Source: Okeania sp. SIO2C9 (GTDB lineage Bacteria > Cyanobacteriota > Cyanobacteriia > Cyanobacteriales > Microcoleaceae). Taken from it: a stretch of DNA of 59,386 bases. Under the pieces are notes generated by a model that searched no databases, was not told where the DNA came from, and worked only from the letters and a program-made list of their open reading frames with translations. Below are positions 44,666-54,147 of this stretch, in pieces. The stretch is from assembly GCF_010672455.1 (NCBI RefSeq), contig NZ_JAAHGO010000012.1, forward strand, positions 694,421-753,806, written 5' to 3'. Positions within the stretch are counted from its first letter, which is position 1. Each line of letters begins with the position of its first letter. The position numbers and the translations under genes are program-made.

Positions 44666-45469
44666 ATGATTTCAGTTTCTCATCGCTTTGAATCTCTACG
44701 CAATTCAGAAAATGGTCGCCAGTGTGCTTTTATTCCTTTTATTACGGCAGGCGATCCAGATTTGGAAACTACGGCCAAAGCTTTGGAGGTATTGGATAAT
44801 AGTGGGGCCGATTTGATTGAGTTGGGCGTGCCTTATTCTGATCCTTTGGCTGATGGTCCAGTAATTCAGGCTGCTGCTACTCGCTCTTTGGGGCGGGGGA
44901 CTACTTTGGAGTCGGTGTTGGAGGTGGTGCAGACGACGAGTAAGAAGTTGCGATCGCCTATTATTTTGTTTACTTACTATAATCCGATTTTGTCTCGAGG
45001 GGTGGAGAGCTTCCTGAAAAAAATTTATGATGCTGGTGCTAGGGGTTTGGTTGTGCCGGACTTGCCTTTGGAAGAGGCGGATATTTTGTTAAAACCTGCT
45101 GGGGATATTGGGGTTGAGTTGACTTTGTTGGTGGCTCCTACTAGCCCAAAAGAGAGAATAGAGGCGATCGCTCGTCAGTCTCAAGGATTTATTTATCTGG
45201 TGAGTGTGACTGGGGTGACGGGAATGCGTAATCAAGTACAGAGGCGGGTTGAAGATTTGTTGGTAGAAATGCGAGGGGTGACAGATAAACCTATTGGTGT
45301 TGGTTTTGGCATTTCTCAACCGGAACACGCTGTGCAAGTAAAAAATTGGGGGTCTGATGCGGTTATTGTGGGTAGTGCGGTGGTGAAGCGTTTGGCAGAG
45401 GGAACGCCGGATGAGGGTTTGGAGGCGATCGGGCAGTTTTGTCGAAGTTTGAAGGGTGCTATTAGTTGA
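44666..45469 (+). CDS. trpA: tryptophan synthase alpha chain
   Basis: Cleaves indole-3-glycerol phosphate to indole and glyceraldehyde 3-phosphate; the indole is channelled to TrpB. 267 aa, normal length, with catalytic Glu52 ([12 protein letters not shown]) and Asp63 (PLADGPVIQ), the flexible loop near TGMRNQV and the phosphate-binding GVGFGIS and VGSAVV. It follows the ndhL-DUF3007 pair after 210 bp, so it may be transcribed partly with them, but a gap with a GACGCGGAGACACGGGG-type repeat intervenes. No trpB in the window. Confidence 0.97.
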   Translation: MISVSHRFESLRNSENGRQCAFIPFITAGDPDLETTAKALEVLDNSGADLIELGVPYSDPLADGPVIQAAATRSLGRGTTLESVLEVVQTTSKKLRSPIILFTYYNPILSRGVESFLKKIYDAGARGLVVPDLPLEEADILLKPAGDIGVELTLLVAPTSPKERIEAIARQSQGFIYLVSVTGVTGMRNQVQRRVEDLLVEMRGVTDKPIGVGFGISQPEHAVQVKNWGSDAVIVGSAVVKRLAEGTPDEGLEAIGQFCRSLKGAIS

Positions 45470-45537
45470 GTGGGCGATCGCTGAAGTTAGATCTTAGGCG
45501 TGAAACCTCACGCTGTATACAATAGCATCAGCAATGG

Positions 45538-45625
45538 TATAGCAGTCAAATGAGAGGGCATGGACATATCGAGAGCTGAAAACTCAGACAGCACAAGATT
45601 TTTCCTTCTTCCTTCTCTCAAAAAT
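45538..45625 (+). repeat. TATAGCAG-family element, right end eroded
   Basis: Starts TATAGCAGTCAAATGAGAGG, has AACTCAGACAGC and TTTTTCCTTCTTCCTTCT, then loses similarity. Aligned with the copy at 28167. Confidence 0.6.
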
Positions 45626-45688
45626 CTTGCTCCAGTTTCAAATAAATCGTAAAATTAAGAAATAATTATAAATTTCCGGTTGTGTTAT

Positions 45689-45760
45689 TTGACATCCTCC
45701 CTGGCCTAAAGGCGGGGGGATTCCTATCGAGCCGTAGCTCTTCAGCGAGTTGACGTCTCA
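45689..45760 (-). mobile_element. IS200/IS605-type right-end remnant, minus strand
   Basis: On the minus strand, GCTACGGCTCGATAGGAATC leads into the hairpin CCCCGCCTTTAGGCCAGGG and ends GAGGATGTCA, the usual 3' terminus of tnpB elements. The preceding few hundred bases have no open tnpB frame, so only the end is recognisable. The gene once upstream of it would have pointed away from the kinase gene at 46100. Confidence 0.6.
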
Positions 45761-46099
45761 CAGGCTGCTGCTACCTTGGCGCTAGTCTTACGCTTGCCTC
45801 CACGTCCATTTATAGTCTCGGAATGCCCTCCCGCGACTTATCAAAAATTTTTATGGGTGTTTATTTGTGCTTTCAAGTTTGAACTGCTCATTGACCTGAA
45901 AGCTTCCCTTGTTCTGCTCTCAACTGAAGGAGTTTCGACCTAATCTTCTTTTCTACAGTATTTATGAGACAAGGCGGGTTTTTCAACCAATTTTACTATA
46001 ACATAAAAAGTCATAATATGAAAAGTCGCGGTAGAAGGGCGAGGCTTTAAACCCAATTTTATGGTAAGCCGTTGTCCGGTAGTAGGGAGAAATGAAATT

Positions 46100-47035
46100 A
46101 TGAATTATCGTCCAATCATTCTAGGAATTGTAGGTGATAGCGCTGCGGGTAAAACTACTTTGACTAGAGGAATTGCTCAAGTCTTAGGGCCAGAAAATGT
46201 GACTGTGATTTGTACAGATGACTACCATCGCTATGACCGCAAACAAAGGGCGGAAATAGGTATTACAGCCCTACACCCAGATTGTAACCATCTTGATATA
46301 ATGCAGCAACATTTGACTCTGCTGCGTACTGGACAAGCAATTCTGAAGCCTATTTATAATCACTCAACGGGAAAATTTGACCCACCAGAATATATTAAGC
46401 CTAGCAAGTTTGTGATTGTTGAGGGACTACTGGGTTATTCGACTAGGGGGGCGAGAGATTGTTACGATGTGAAGGTGTACCTTGCACCACCAGAGGATTT
46501 AAGGGCGAAGTGGAAAGTAAAACGGGATACGATGAAGAGGGGATATAGTGAAGAACAGGTTCTCAAGGAGATGGAAAAACGGGAACCAGATTCGGAGGAG
46601 TTTATTCGCCCCCAGAGAAAATGGGCAGATGTGGTAGTTACTTTCTATCCTCCTTCAAATGATGAAAATAGCTCTCAACTTCATGTACGATTGGTGCTTA
46701 GGCCAACTATTCCTCACCCAGATTTTCTAGAGATTATTGGCCAAGGTAGCCCTAGTTTTCAGCCAGCAGTGCGTTTGGGGTTAGACCGGGATATGGGCAA
46801 ACCAGTTGATGTTTTGGAAATTGATAGTCATGCAACGAAAGAACAGGTAAATGAATTAGAGATGATTTTATGTGAGGATACACCTTACTTAAAGGATTTT
46901 TGTTCGCCGAAAGGAGACCCAGATCTTGGTAAGTTAGTTGGTACGACTGGGGAGTTGCTTCAGAGTTATCCTTTAGCTTTGACTCAGTTACTTGTTGCTT
47001 ATCATATGATTAAGGCTACTAATATTTTTCAATAA
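46100..47035 (+). CDS. phosphoribulokinase/uridine kinase-family protein
   Basis: A 311-aa P-loop kinase: GIVGDSAAGKTTLTRGIAQ at the N-terminus, CTDDYHRYDRKQR, HPDCNHLDIMQQHLTLLRTG and FVIVEGLLGYST follow the phosphoribulokinase pattern. It differs from the Calvin-cycle enzyme at the P-loop (GDSAAGKTT versus GDSGCGKST) and ends with an extra C-terminal domain (about 210-311). Cyanobacteria often hold such a second PRK-like protein of unknown role, so carbon-fixation activity should not be assumed. Start ATG 46100 with GGGAG upstream; ATG 46061 lies further upstream in the same frame. Monocistronic. Confidence 0.85.
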   Translation: MNYRPIILGIVGDSAAGKTTLTRGIAQVLGPENVTVICTDDYHRYDRKQRAEIGITALHPDCNHLDIMQQHLTLLRTGQAILKPIYNHSTGKFDPPEYIKPSKFVIVEGLLGYSTRGARDCYDVKVYLAPPEDLRAKWKVKRDTMKRGYSEEQVLKEMEKREPDSEEFIRPQRKWADVVVTFYPPSNDENSSQLHVRLVLRPTIPHPDFLEIIGQGSPSFQPAVRLGLDRDMGKPVDVLEIDSHATKEQVNELEMILCEDTPYLKDFCSPKGDPDLGKLVGTTGELLQSYPLALTQLLVAYHMIKATNIFQ

Positions 47036-47239
47036 ACTTCTTGCAGAAGTCAGGGAATAGGGAATAGAGAATAGGGAGATTAAATTATTTATTTCAGGTC
47101 TTGAATTGATTTAATTAAAAGTTTGGCAAGAGGTCTAATACTTATTTTTCAACTATTTTATTCTTGTCTTATTTTTTCTGACAATAAAGTTGGGTTGGAG
47201 GGATAGACTTAAGTATCAGTAAATCTTGAAATAGAAACT

Positions 47240-47779
47240 ATGGCAAACAAAATTTCCGCTGAAGAATTTTATGATAATTATGCCATCAAATATGATCATG
47301 TTGTGTTTAAGGGTAAGTGTAATGCACAGCATTTGAATGAGGCGGTAAAAATATTCCATCGACACAATTATCATCAAGGTAAGATTTTAGATATAGGTTG
47401 TGGTACAGGGTTTCTAAGTGGATTATTGCAGGGAGATTTTGAATATACAGGAATTGATATTTCAGCTAATATGCTAGATTATGCAGCTCAAAGAGGTTAT
47501 AAAACTATCCATAAACCCATAGAAACTGCTTTGGCTGAAATTGATTCCCAGTCGTATCATTTTGTTTTTTGTTTAGGTTCATTGTATTTTCTTGAAGATG
47601 CTAAAACTGCGATTGAACATATTTATCGGATTTCCCGCAAAGCTATTATCATCAGTCTTGATGAGATGACAGAGGAATATATTAAAAACTGTGTTGTTCC
47701 GGTTTATGACCATTCAAAAGTTGCGATTAAAAGTGCCATTGAAGATTATTTTATTATAGGCTGGACTTCTTCAAGCTAA
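47240..47779 (+). CDS. SAM-dependent methyltransferase, tandem copy 1 (truncated C-terminus)
   Basis: A 179-aa class I methyltransferase: N-terminal MANKISAEEFYDNYAIKYD, motif I ILDIGCGTGFLSGLL, YTGIDISANMLDYAAQRGY and the post-motif CLGSLYFLEDAKTAIEHIYR. It ends at TAA 47777, where copy 2 reads CAA in SSNQGVDIRTR. Translation past the stop continues GIDIRTRMIYIEQKK, matching the other copies' tails, so about 14 residues have been lost by a CAA-to-TAA change. The core is intact and may still function. The acceptor is unknown. Confidence 0.85.
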   Translation: MANKISAEEFYDNYAIKYDHVVFKGKCNAQHLNEAVKIFHRHNYHQGKILDIGCGTGFLSGLLQGDFEYTGIDISANMLDYAAQRGYKTIHKPIETALAEIDSQSYHFVFCLGSLYFLEDAKTAIEHIYRISRKAIIISLDEMTEEYIKNCVVPVYDHSKVAIKSAIEDYFIIGWTSSS

Positions 47780-48032
47780 GGTATTGATATCAGAACTCGG
47801 ATGATTTACATTGAACAAAAAAAACTAAGTTCAAGAATTGAGAATTTAGAATTTAAAATTACCTCTTCTTATAAATTAAGAGGATTGGATCAAAAGATTT
47901 TTTTTATCCATGAATGGAGAGGCTTTATACCTGAATTTTTCGGTAATACTTTCATCAGATTTAACATTGAATTTTACCTATTAATCATGCTGTGAGAGAT
48001 GGTAAATATAAGTCAAATTTGAACTATAAATT

Positions 48033-48617
48033 ATGACAAACAAAATTTCTACCGAAGAGTTTTATGATAATTTTGCTCTCAAGTATGATGACATAGCAAA
48101 AGCTAGGAGTAATCTAAAGTTTCATAATGAGGCAGTTAAAATTTTTCATCAATACAATCATCATCAAGGCACCATTTTAGATATTGGTTGTGGCACAGGG
48201 TTTATTAGTGAGTTATTAGAGGGAAATTTTGAATATACAGGTATTGATATTTCAGCTAAGATGCTGGACTATGCAGCTAAAAGAGGCTATAAAACCATTC
48301 ATAAACAAATAGAAAAGGCTTTGCCTGAGATTGATTCCCAGTCCTACGATTTTGTTTTATCTTTAAGTTCATTACTGTTCCTTGAAGATGCTAAAACAGC
48401 TATGGAGCATATTTATAGAATTGCTTGTCAAGCTATTTTAATAACCCTTGATGAAATGACAGAGGAATATATTAAAAGTTCTATTATACAAAGTTACGAC
48501 CATTCAAAAATAGTAATTGAAAATGCAATTGAAGATTATTTTATTGTAGGTTGGACTTCTTCAAACCAAGGTGTTGATATCCGAACTCGCGTGGCGTACA
48601 TTCAGCAAAAAAACTAA
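48033..48617 (+). CDS. SAM-dependent methyltransferase, tandem copy 2
   Basis: A 194-aa paralogue of the flanking genes, clearly more similar to them than expected of unrelated methyltransferases (roughly two-thirds identical by eye). Motif I is ILDIGCGTGFISELL, followed by YTGIDISAKMLDYAAKRGY. The full C-terminus WTSSNQGVDIRTRVAYIQQK is present. Spacing of 250 bp from copy 1, same strand. The linker 47801-47995 contains read-through sequence of copy 1. Confidence 0.9.
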   Translation: MTNKISTEEFYDNFALKYDDIAKARSNLKFHNEAVKIFHQYNHHQGTILDIGCGTGFISELLEGNFEYTGIDISAKMLDYAAKRGYKTIHKQIEKALPEIDSQSYDFVLSLSSLLFLEDAKTAMEHIYRIACQAILITLDEMTEEYIKSSIIQSYDHSKIVIENAIEDYFIVGWTSSNQGVDIRTRVAYIQQKN

Positions 48618-48662
48618 GGTCATTTCAGTTATCAGTTATCAGTTATCAGTTAACAGTTATCA

Positions 48663-48805
48663 GTACCTCTGCAATAAGGAGGCTACGAAAATACGGAATT
48701 CTCTTTTCTCTTGGTCGATTGGATATGGCGCAGGTTTCGGAGCCATCCCTCGACCGCTTTTTATCCCCTTAAAAGGGGAGGTTTTAGACCACAGTTTCTC
48801 GGTAA
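48663..48805 (-). repeat. TTACC/GGTAA fold-back element between methyltransferase copies
   Basis: Minus-strand copy: TACCTCTGCAATAAGGAGG (eroded left), TTGGTCGATTGGATATGGCG, TTATCCCCTTAAAAGGGGAG and ACAGTTTCTCGGTAA. It fills most of the space between copies 2 and 3, so it inserted after the triplication or at its junction. GTTATCA heptamers lie just before it. Confidence 0.75.
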
Positions 48806-48832
48806 ATTTAAGTCAATTTTGAAGTATAAATT

Positions 48833-49420
48833 ATGGTAAATAAAATTTCTGCTGAAGAATTTTATGATGATTTGGCTGCCAATTATGATGATCTGCTAAA
48901 AGATCCTAAGTGTAATGTACAACACCTCAATAAGGCAGCTAAAATATTCCATAAATATAATTACCATCAAGGTAGTATTTTAGATATTGGTTGTGGCACA
49001 GGTTTTCTAAGTGAATTATTACAGGGAAATTTTGAATACACAGGAATTGATGTTTCTAGTAAAATCCTAGATTATGCAGCTAAAAGAGGTTATAAAACTA
49101 TCCACAAATCAATTGAAACAGCTTTGCCGGAAATTGATAGAAATTCCTACGATTTGGTTTTTTGTCTGGGTTCATTGTTATTTGTCGAAGATACTCAAAC
49201 AGCAATTGAACATATTTATCGAATAGCTCGTCAGGCTATTTTAATTAGTCTTGATGAGACAAATGAGGAGTATATTAAAAATTGTGTTGTGCCAGTTTAC
49301 GACCATTCAAAAATTACAATTGAAAATGCAACTGAAGATTATTTTATAGCAGGTTGGACTTCTCCAACTACAGGTATTCCTATCAGCACTCGCATGATTT
49401 TTATTAAAAAAAATAATTAG
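48833..49420 (+). CDS. SAM-dependent methyltransferase, tandem copy 3
   Basis: A 195-aa paralogue: MVNKISAEEFYDDLAANYDD, ILDIGCGTGFLSELL, YTGIDVSSKILDYAAKRGY and a tail WTSPTTGIPISTRMIFIKK. Its stop (TAG) overlaps the first base of the GGGTTTGCTGA MITE at 49420, whose TAATTA target duplication lies inside the last codons. The element thus landed at the very end of the gene and may have replaced the original terminus. The substrate is unknown; tandem amplification suggests dosage or specialisation. Confidence 0.88.
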   Translation: MVNKISAEEFYDDLAANYDDLLKDPKCNVQHLNKAAKIFHKYNYHQGSILDIGCGTGFLSELLQGNFEYTGIDVSSKILDYAAKRGYKTIHKSIETALPEIDRNSYDLVFCLGSLLFVEDTQTAIEHIYRIARQAILISLDETNEEYIKNCVVPVYDHSKITIENATEDYFIAGWTSPTTGIPISTRMIFIKKNN

Positions 49421-49694
49421 GGTTTGCTGAATAAAGTATGAGTGGTAGGGGGACGAGACAGGAGACAGGAGACAACCTACCCCTCGCCCCTCCCCCTCCG
49501 GTGGAGGGGAAGACAGGAGAAATGGAAATTATAGACGAGGTAGTCGTAAAAATTGTCCCAAGATTGTTCTGCGATAATTATCCCAAAATACTAGCTTTAT
49601 GCAGCTGTTTAGACCGAAAAGCTTGCACTTTTTCCGACGAAAAAAGGCAGCAAACCAATATCAGTAAATGTTTTGACATTTAATCAGCAAGCCC
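49420..49694 (+). mobile_element. MITE, GGGTTTGCTGA family, TSD TAATTA
   Basis: A 275-bp element, ends GGGTTTGCTGAATAAAGT and TTTAATCAGCAAGCCC, with TAATTA at 49414-49419 and 49695-49700. Longer than its relatives because of an internal CCCCTCC/GGAGGGG hairpin and GGAGACA copies. It abuts the stop of methyltransferase copy 3. Confidence 0.9.
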
Positions 49695-49811
49695 TAATTA
49701 AATTTAATTATAGATTAAGTAGTGATTTTTTAGTTTACTTCCTGACAATTAAAAGGATTTACTGAACTAATATCACTACTTCTACTAGACTACCTTTTTT
49801 TTAACTTCCCT

Positions 49812-50046
49812 GGCGGGAAGTCCCGCGCTCTCCCGAAGGGGAGCGTCGTATGGTCAAGCCTGGGCCAATAGTCGGATACCTCCACAAATAAAACCTTCCT
49901 ATACCCTTGACAAGCTAGGAGGTATGCATGTTATCATCAAGGTCAATACAGGGGGAGGACATCACCTCACACGAAACAGCGGTCATTTTTTTCATAATGT
50001 AAGAATCCCACGTTGTCGCGCTATGCGCAACGTCGGGAGTATGTCA
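49812..50046 (+). mobile_element. IS200/IS605-type end remnants
   Basis: Contains GAATCCCACGTTGTCGCG followed by GCAACGTCGGGAGTATGTCA (hairpin within 50004-50043), the layout of a tnpB-element 3' end, and an incomplete GGGGGAGGACATCA end near 49952. No tnpB or tnpA frame survives. The last bases overlap the stop codon of the small minus-strand gene at 50044. Confidence 0.5.
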
Positions 50047-50190
50047 AAAGACAAAAGGCAATATTGAAGTGGGGGCAGGTATCATTTCACTACCTCTAAA
50101 ATCTAGTAGTTGTACTATAATTAAATAGGCGATCGCCAAAGCTATAGATATCGCTCCAGTAATAATAGCCACAATTTTTCCACGATCCAT
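50044..50190 (-). CDS. small single-span membrane protein, 48 aa
   Basis: A short gene: MDRGKIVAIITGAISIALAI continues as AYLIIVQLLDFRGSEMIPAP and ends TSILPFVF. One membrane helix covers residues about 6-28. AGGAG lies 9 bp before ATG 50190, and a GCGATCGC site lies within the gene. I associate the N-terminal 40 residues with a small conserved cyanobacterial membrane protein of unknown role. The final eight residues run into IS200/IS605 end sequence, which also provides the stop, so the C-terminus may have been altered by that insertion. Confidence 0.75.
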   Translation of the reverse strand: MDRGKIVAIITGAISIALAIAYLIIVQLLDFRGSEMIPAPTSILPFVF

Positions 50191-50344
50191 AATTTTCTAC
50201 TCCTGATATGAAGTTACATTAATTAACCATAATATAAAGTCTTCTTCAGGGGGTAAGCAATAAAATTTCAGAACTGGTAGTAGGAAAGAAATATTTCCTC
50301 AACTGCCTCCTGGGTAGAAGCTGTATTTTCAGATTTTTCTCCTA

Positions 50345-50627
50345 ATATCATGTTTGGATAATCAACGATAGAACTCTGTTCCGCTGACGCGACCAAAAAA
50401 CCTTTTCCCTTCTAACCTTTTCTTTCCTAACAGGAGTGCGCATTCCCTCTCTATGGTCAGCATTCCCTCTCTTGGTCAGCGTTCCGCAAGCGAGCTGGCG
50501 TCGTCGCGGGGTCTGACCGCTTGCGCCTGACGGCGACGCGGGGTCGCACCGCTTCCGCCTCCAGCTCCCTCTCTCTGCCTTCTGCCTTACCTCCTCCAAA
50601 GTGTAAGTATTGAACGGGACATGATAT
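50345..50627. repeat. MITE-like element, ATATCATGTCCGG family
   Basis: Ends ATATCATGTTTGGATAAT and TTGAACGGGACATGATAT. The GC-rich interior includes the complement of the block at 38150-38197 (GGCGTCGTCGCGGGGTCTG) and GCGGGGTCGCACCGC. Non-coding. Confidence 0.7.
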
Positions 50628-50646
50628 AACTTCTGACTTCTAACTT

Positions 50647-51639
50647 CTAACTTTTGACTTTTGACTTGTGACTTTTGACTTCTAATCCAGAACGTCTACG
50701 CAAAACCTCAACCAAGGTGAGAAAATCTTCTGGCAAAGGAGCGATCGCTGAAATTAATTCTCCAGAAACCGGATGTTGTAACTCTAGTCGCCAAGCATGA
50801 AGTGCTTGACCAGTTAAATTCACTCCTACTGAACGACCTTTCCCATAAATAGTATCCCCCACGATAGGATACCCTATTTTAGCACTGTGAACCCGAATTT
50901 GATGAGTCCTGCCAGTCTCTAACCGAAATAACATCATGGAAAAATTCCCCAAACGTTCCTTAACCTCCCAATGAGTAACAGCGACTTTTCCGCCTTTCTC
51001 CACTGGTGTCACTGCCATTTTTTTGCGGTCTACCCGATGACGACCGATAGGTAAATCTATTTTGCCACTATCTGTTTTCGGAGTACCATAAACCACTCCT
51101 AAATATTCCCGCCTCGCCGTTTTCGCCTGTAACTGTGCTTGCAAATGTTGATACGCTTGGTCTGTTTTCGCGACCATTATTGCACCGGTCGTATCCTTAT
51201 CTAAGCGATGCACAATACCTGGTCGTTGCACTCCACCAATGCCTGCCAAAGAATCACAATGAGCTAAAAGTGCATTCACCAAAGTACCATCAGAATGTCC
51301 GGGAGCTGGATGTACGACTAAACCTGCTGGTTTGTTGATAATTAATAAAGCATCATCTTCGTAGAGAATATCCAGAGGAATATCATTAGCTTCTATTTCT
51401 AAAGGTACTGGTGGGGGAATAGTTAAAATAATCTGATCGCCATGCTGTACTACTACTTTTTTAGAAGTGCAGAGTTGGTCATTTACTTTCACATTACCTT
51501 GGGATATTAACTTTTGAATATGCGATCGCGAGATATCGGTCATTTGTTCAGATATCCAGACATCCAAACGCTGACTTATTTGCTTGACAAATTCACCCTT
51601 ACTCTTTACTTCTAAAATTATTGAACCTTCATCAGCCAT
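50647..51639 (-). CDS. rluD: RluD-family 23S rRNA pseudouridine synthase
   Basis: Isomerises uridines in 23S rRNA. 330 aa: an N-terminal S4 RNA-binding domain (about residues 18-75, SRSHIQKLISQGNVKVNDQ), the conserved IDILYEDD-type strand (LDILYEDDALLIINKPAGLVV) and the catalytic motif GIVHRLDKDTTGAIMVAK with its Asp, then GRTHQIRVHSA and PIVGDTIYGK. The last residues (VKSHKSKVKS) are encoded by an AAGTCAAAAGTC repeat that continues beyond the stop, so the tail is repeat-derived and unlikely to matter for function. Exact target positions are not determinable; RluC-like specificity is an alternative. Confidence 0.92.
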   Translation of the reverse strand: MADEGSIILEVKSKGEFVKQISQRLDVWISEQMTDISRSHIQKLISQGNVKVNDQLCTSKKVVVQHGDQIILTIPPPVPLEIEANDIPLDILYEDDALLIINKPAGLVVHPAPGHSDGTLVNALLAHCDSLAGIGGVQRPGIVHRLDKDTTGAIMVAKTDQAYQHLQAQLQAKTARREYLGVVYGTPKTDSGKIDLPIGRHRVDRKKMAVTPVEKGGKVAVTHWEVKERLGNFSMMLFRLETGRTHQIRVHSAKIGYPIVGDTIYGKGRSVGVNLTGQALHAWRLELQHPVSGELISAIAPLPEDFLTLVEVLRRRSGLEVKSHKSKVKS

Positions 51640-51895
51640 AACTTGTAAAAATTGTTAGTGGGATAAAAACCCGATTAAACCTAAACTTAAGTATAAAATA
51701 ACAAAATATCAAATATAGCACTACGCAAATAGGGAGCGGACATTTATAAATGCTCAAAGTTAGTCAGGGATTACTTGTGACTTCTGTAGGGGCGAATGGC
51801 CATTCGCCCCTACTAACTTCTGTACGTCGCCAATCCGATGGCTCTCCTATGCGCGTAGCGCTATCGGTTGGCCAAGATAGCTACTGATTTAGAGA

Positions 51896-52420
51896 ATGAA
51901 ACATACTCTTTCTGTTTTAGTTGAAGACGAAGCGGGAGTTTTGACCCGTATTGCTGGTTTGTTTGCCCGTCGTGGTTTTAATATTGAAAGTCTGGCGGTT
52001 GGCCCAGCAGAACAATCTGGTGTTTCTCGAATTACAATGGTGGTGCCTGGGGACGACCATGTGATCGAACAGTTGACCAAACAACTATATAAGTTGATTA
52101 ATGTTTTGAAAGTACAAGATATTACTGCTATTCCTTGTGTGGAACGAGAGTTAATGTTACTCAAGATTAATGCTACTACAAATATGCGCTCAGAAGTGGT
52201 TGAGATTGCAAATATTTTTCGGGCGCGGGTAGTAGATTTAGGTGAGGACTCATTAACTATTGAAGTAGTAGGAGACCCAGGCAAAATGGTTGCCATTGTC
52301 CAAATGCTTGCTAAATATGGTATCCGTGAAATTGCTAGGACAGGTAAAATTGCTTTAACTCGTGAGTCTGGAGTTAATACTGAGTTCCTAAAATTGAGGG
52401 CTTTGGAAGTAAAAATGTAA
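51896..52420 (+). CDS. ilvH: acetolactate synthase small (regulatory) subunit
   Basis: The regulatory subunit of acetohydroxyacid synthase in branched-chain amino acid synthesis, mediating valine feedback. 174 aa with an N-terminal ACT domain ([29 protein letters not shown]), a linker and the C-terminal domain ([33 protein letters not shown]...). Intact and of usual length, start ATG 51896 with a weak ribosome site. No ilvB adjacent. Its 3' two-thirds and the downstream intergenic DNA are duplicated 5.2 kb downstream. Confidence 0.96.
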   Translation: MKHTLSVLVEDEAGVLTRIAGLFARRGFNIESLAVGPAEQSGVSRITMVVPGDDHVIEQLTKQLYKLINVLKVQDITAIPCVERELMLLKINATTNMRSEVVEIANIFRARVVDLGEDSLTIEVVGDPGKMVAIVQMLAKYGIREIARTGKIALTRESGVNTEFLKLRALEVKM

Positions 52421-54147
52421 GTATTTTCTAGGATGTTAATTAGGAAAGGGTTAATCCTATAGGAGAGGGAATGGTGATTTAAGCTTTTATCTAAGTTTTA
52501 ATAATACTACTTGTCTCTTTCAAGACCTAATTTTCCTTGATATTTTACTGATTTCATTTTTATCCTAATCCTAGTTATTTTCAATTAAATATTCTATCTT
52601 AAGTAATTACCCCTTTTTTGAGTGCAAACTCATTATAAAGTAATTACTTTTTTTTATTAATAATTATTTTTTTTGTTCATTAAATAGATCGACTAACAAT
52701 TTCTTTAAGGATATCCCAGGGTAAGACCGATTAAAATACGATTTTTAGCTTAAAAAAAATCAATATAAGTGTTTTTATTTAAGACAAATATACTAACTTT
52801 TTGATATTGCAAAATTACTCCCGGAACTCTACAAAGTTCCATGTAGAGCTAGGTAGTAAATTAAATCATTGCTTGTTCTTAAAACACAAAGCAAGTAGTT
52901 AAATTATTTCAATTAATTCTGAATTTTAACTACATGATTTGGCTGATTTTTCGGACAATATTTAATTACGAAAAACCTGAATTCACAAGGGAAATCATCC
53001 CTATTTTTCAACTACTGTCCTTTAAATTTACAATACAACAAACTATGGCTACTACACTTCCTTCCGCCCAAGACCAATATATGCTCGAATTGATCAATAG
53101 AGGTCGCCAAGACCCTGCTGCAGAAGCAGATCACTATAATATTGATCTAAATGAAGGACTCGCACAAGATACAATCTCCACTGATGCCAAACAACCTCTA
53201 GCATTTAATCTCAACCTCAATACTGCTGCTAACGAACACAGTCAATGGATGCTAGATAACAACGAATTTAGCCACACAGGAGAAAATGGTACACAATTCT
53301 GGGAACGTATGACGAATGCGGGGTACCAATGGTTTGGTGCTGGGGAAAATATCAGTTTTGATTCACCACTAGCTTCCGGTATTTCCGACTTCACCGGTCT
53401 TGTGGAGGAAAACCACAAAGATCTATTCATAAGTCCAGGTCATCGTGAAAATCTTATGAATGCAAGCTTTGAGGCAATCGGAGTTTCTTCATTACAAGCA
53501 ACGACGTATATTTGGAACGGGACAACTTACACTGATGTAGTGATGACTACCCAAAAGTTTGGCCGTAATAACGATGGTCCATTTATTACAGGTGTTGCTT
53601 ACACTGATGCAGTTAATAATGACGACTTCTACACAGTTGGTGAAGGAATAGGCGGAATAACAGTTACAGCAGTTGATACAGCAAATGGTGCTAATACTTT
53701 TACGACAACAACTTGGGATTCAGGTGGTTATAGTTTAGATGTAAGTCCAAATGCGACTTACGATGTTACCTTCTCTGGGGATCTTGATGGGGATGGTCAG
53801 GCAGATGATACAGCAACTTATCAAGTTACTGTTGGTTCCGAAAACGTTAAACAAGATGTAGTTAGCGACAATTTACCTCCATCTACTCCCACCAATAGTG
53901 CTCCCACCGCAGTAGAAATAGATAACAATTCTATTGCTGAAAATAGTGTTAATAATACAGTGGTAGGTAATTTAACTACTGATGACCCTGATGCTGGGGA
54001 TACTCACAGTTATCAATTGGTAGATGATGCTGATGGTCGTTTTGGTTTAGATGGAGACCAAATAGTCGTTACTGATGGTTCTGGGTTGGATTTTGAAAGT
54101 ATTGCGAATCATAATATTACTGTGCGAACTACTGATGCTGGGGGTGA
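52099..54147 (+). repeat. segmental duplication, copy 1 (ilvH 3' end to CAP gene)
   Basis: About 2.05 kb that recurs at 57302-59386: the 3' part of ilvH, 620 bp of intergenic DNA and the CAP-protein gene. Intergenic and gene-tail similarity is high, around 90% or more by eye, but the CAP domain inside is much more divergent. The duplication begins around TAATGTTTTGAAAGTACAA. Its right end is beyond the window in copy 2. Confidence 0.92.

Noticed and set aside
46100-47035. Calvin-cycle phosphoribulokinase
   Set aside because: P-loop and C-terminal part differ from the canonical cyanobacterial enzyme; kept as a PRK-like family member.
47801-47995. 64-codon frame after methyltransferase copy 1
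   Set aside because: Read-through of the former C-terminus of copy 1 plus non-coding DNA; described with that gene.
50268-50352. 27-codon minus-strand frame upstream of the 48-aa gene
   Set aside because: Short, no clear ribosome site, starts inside a MITE end.
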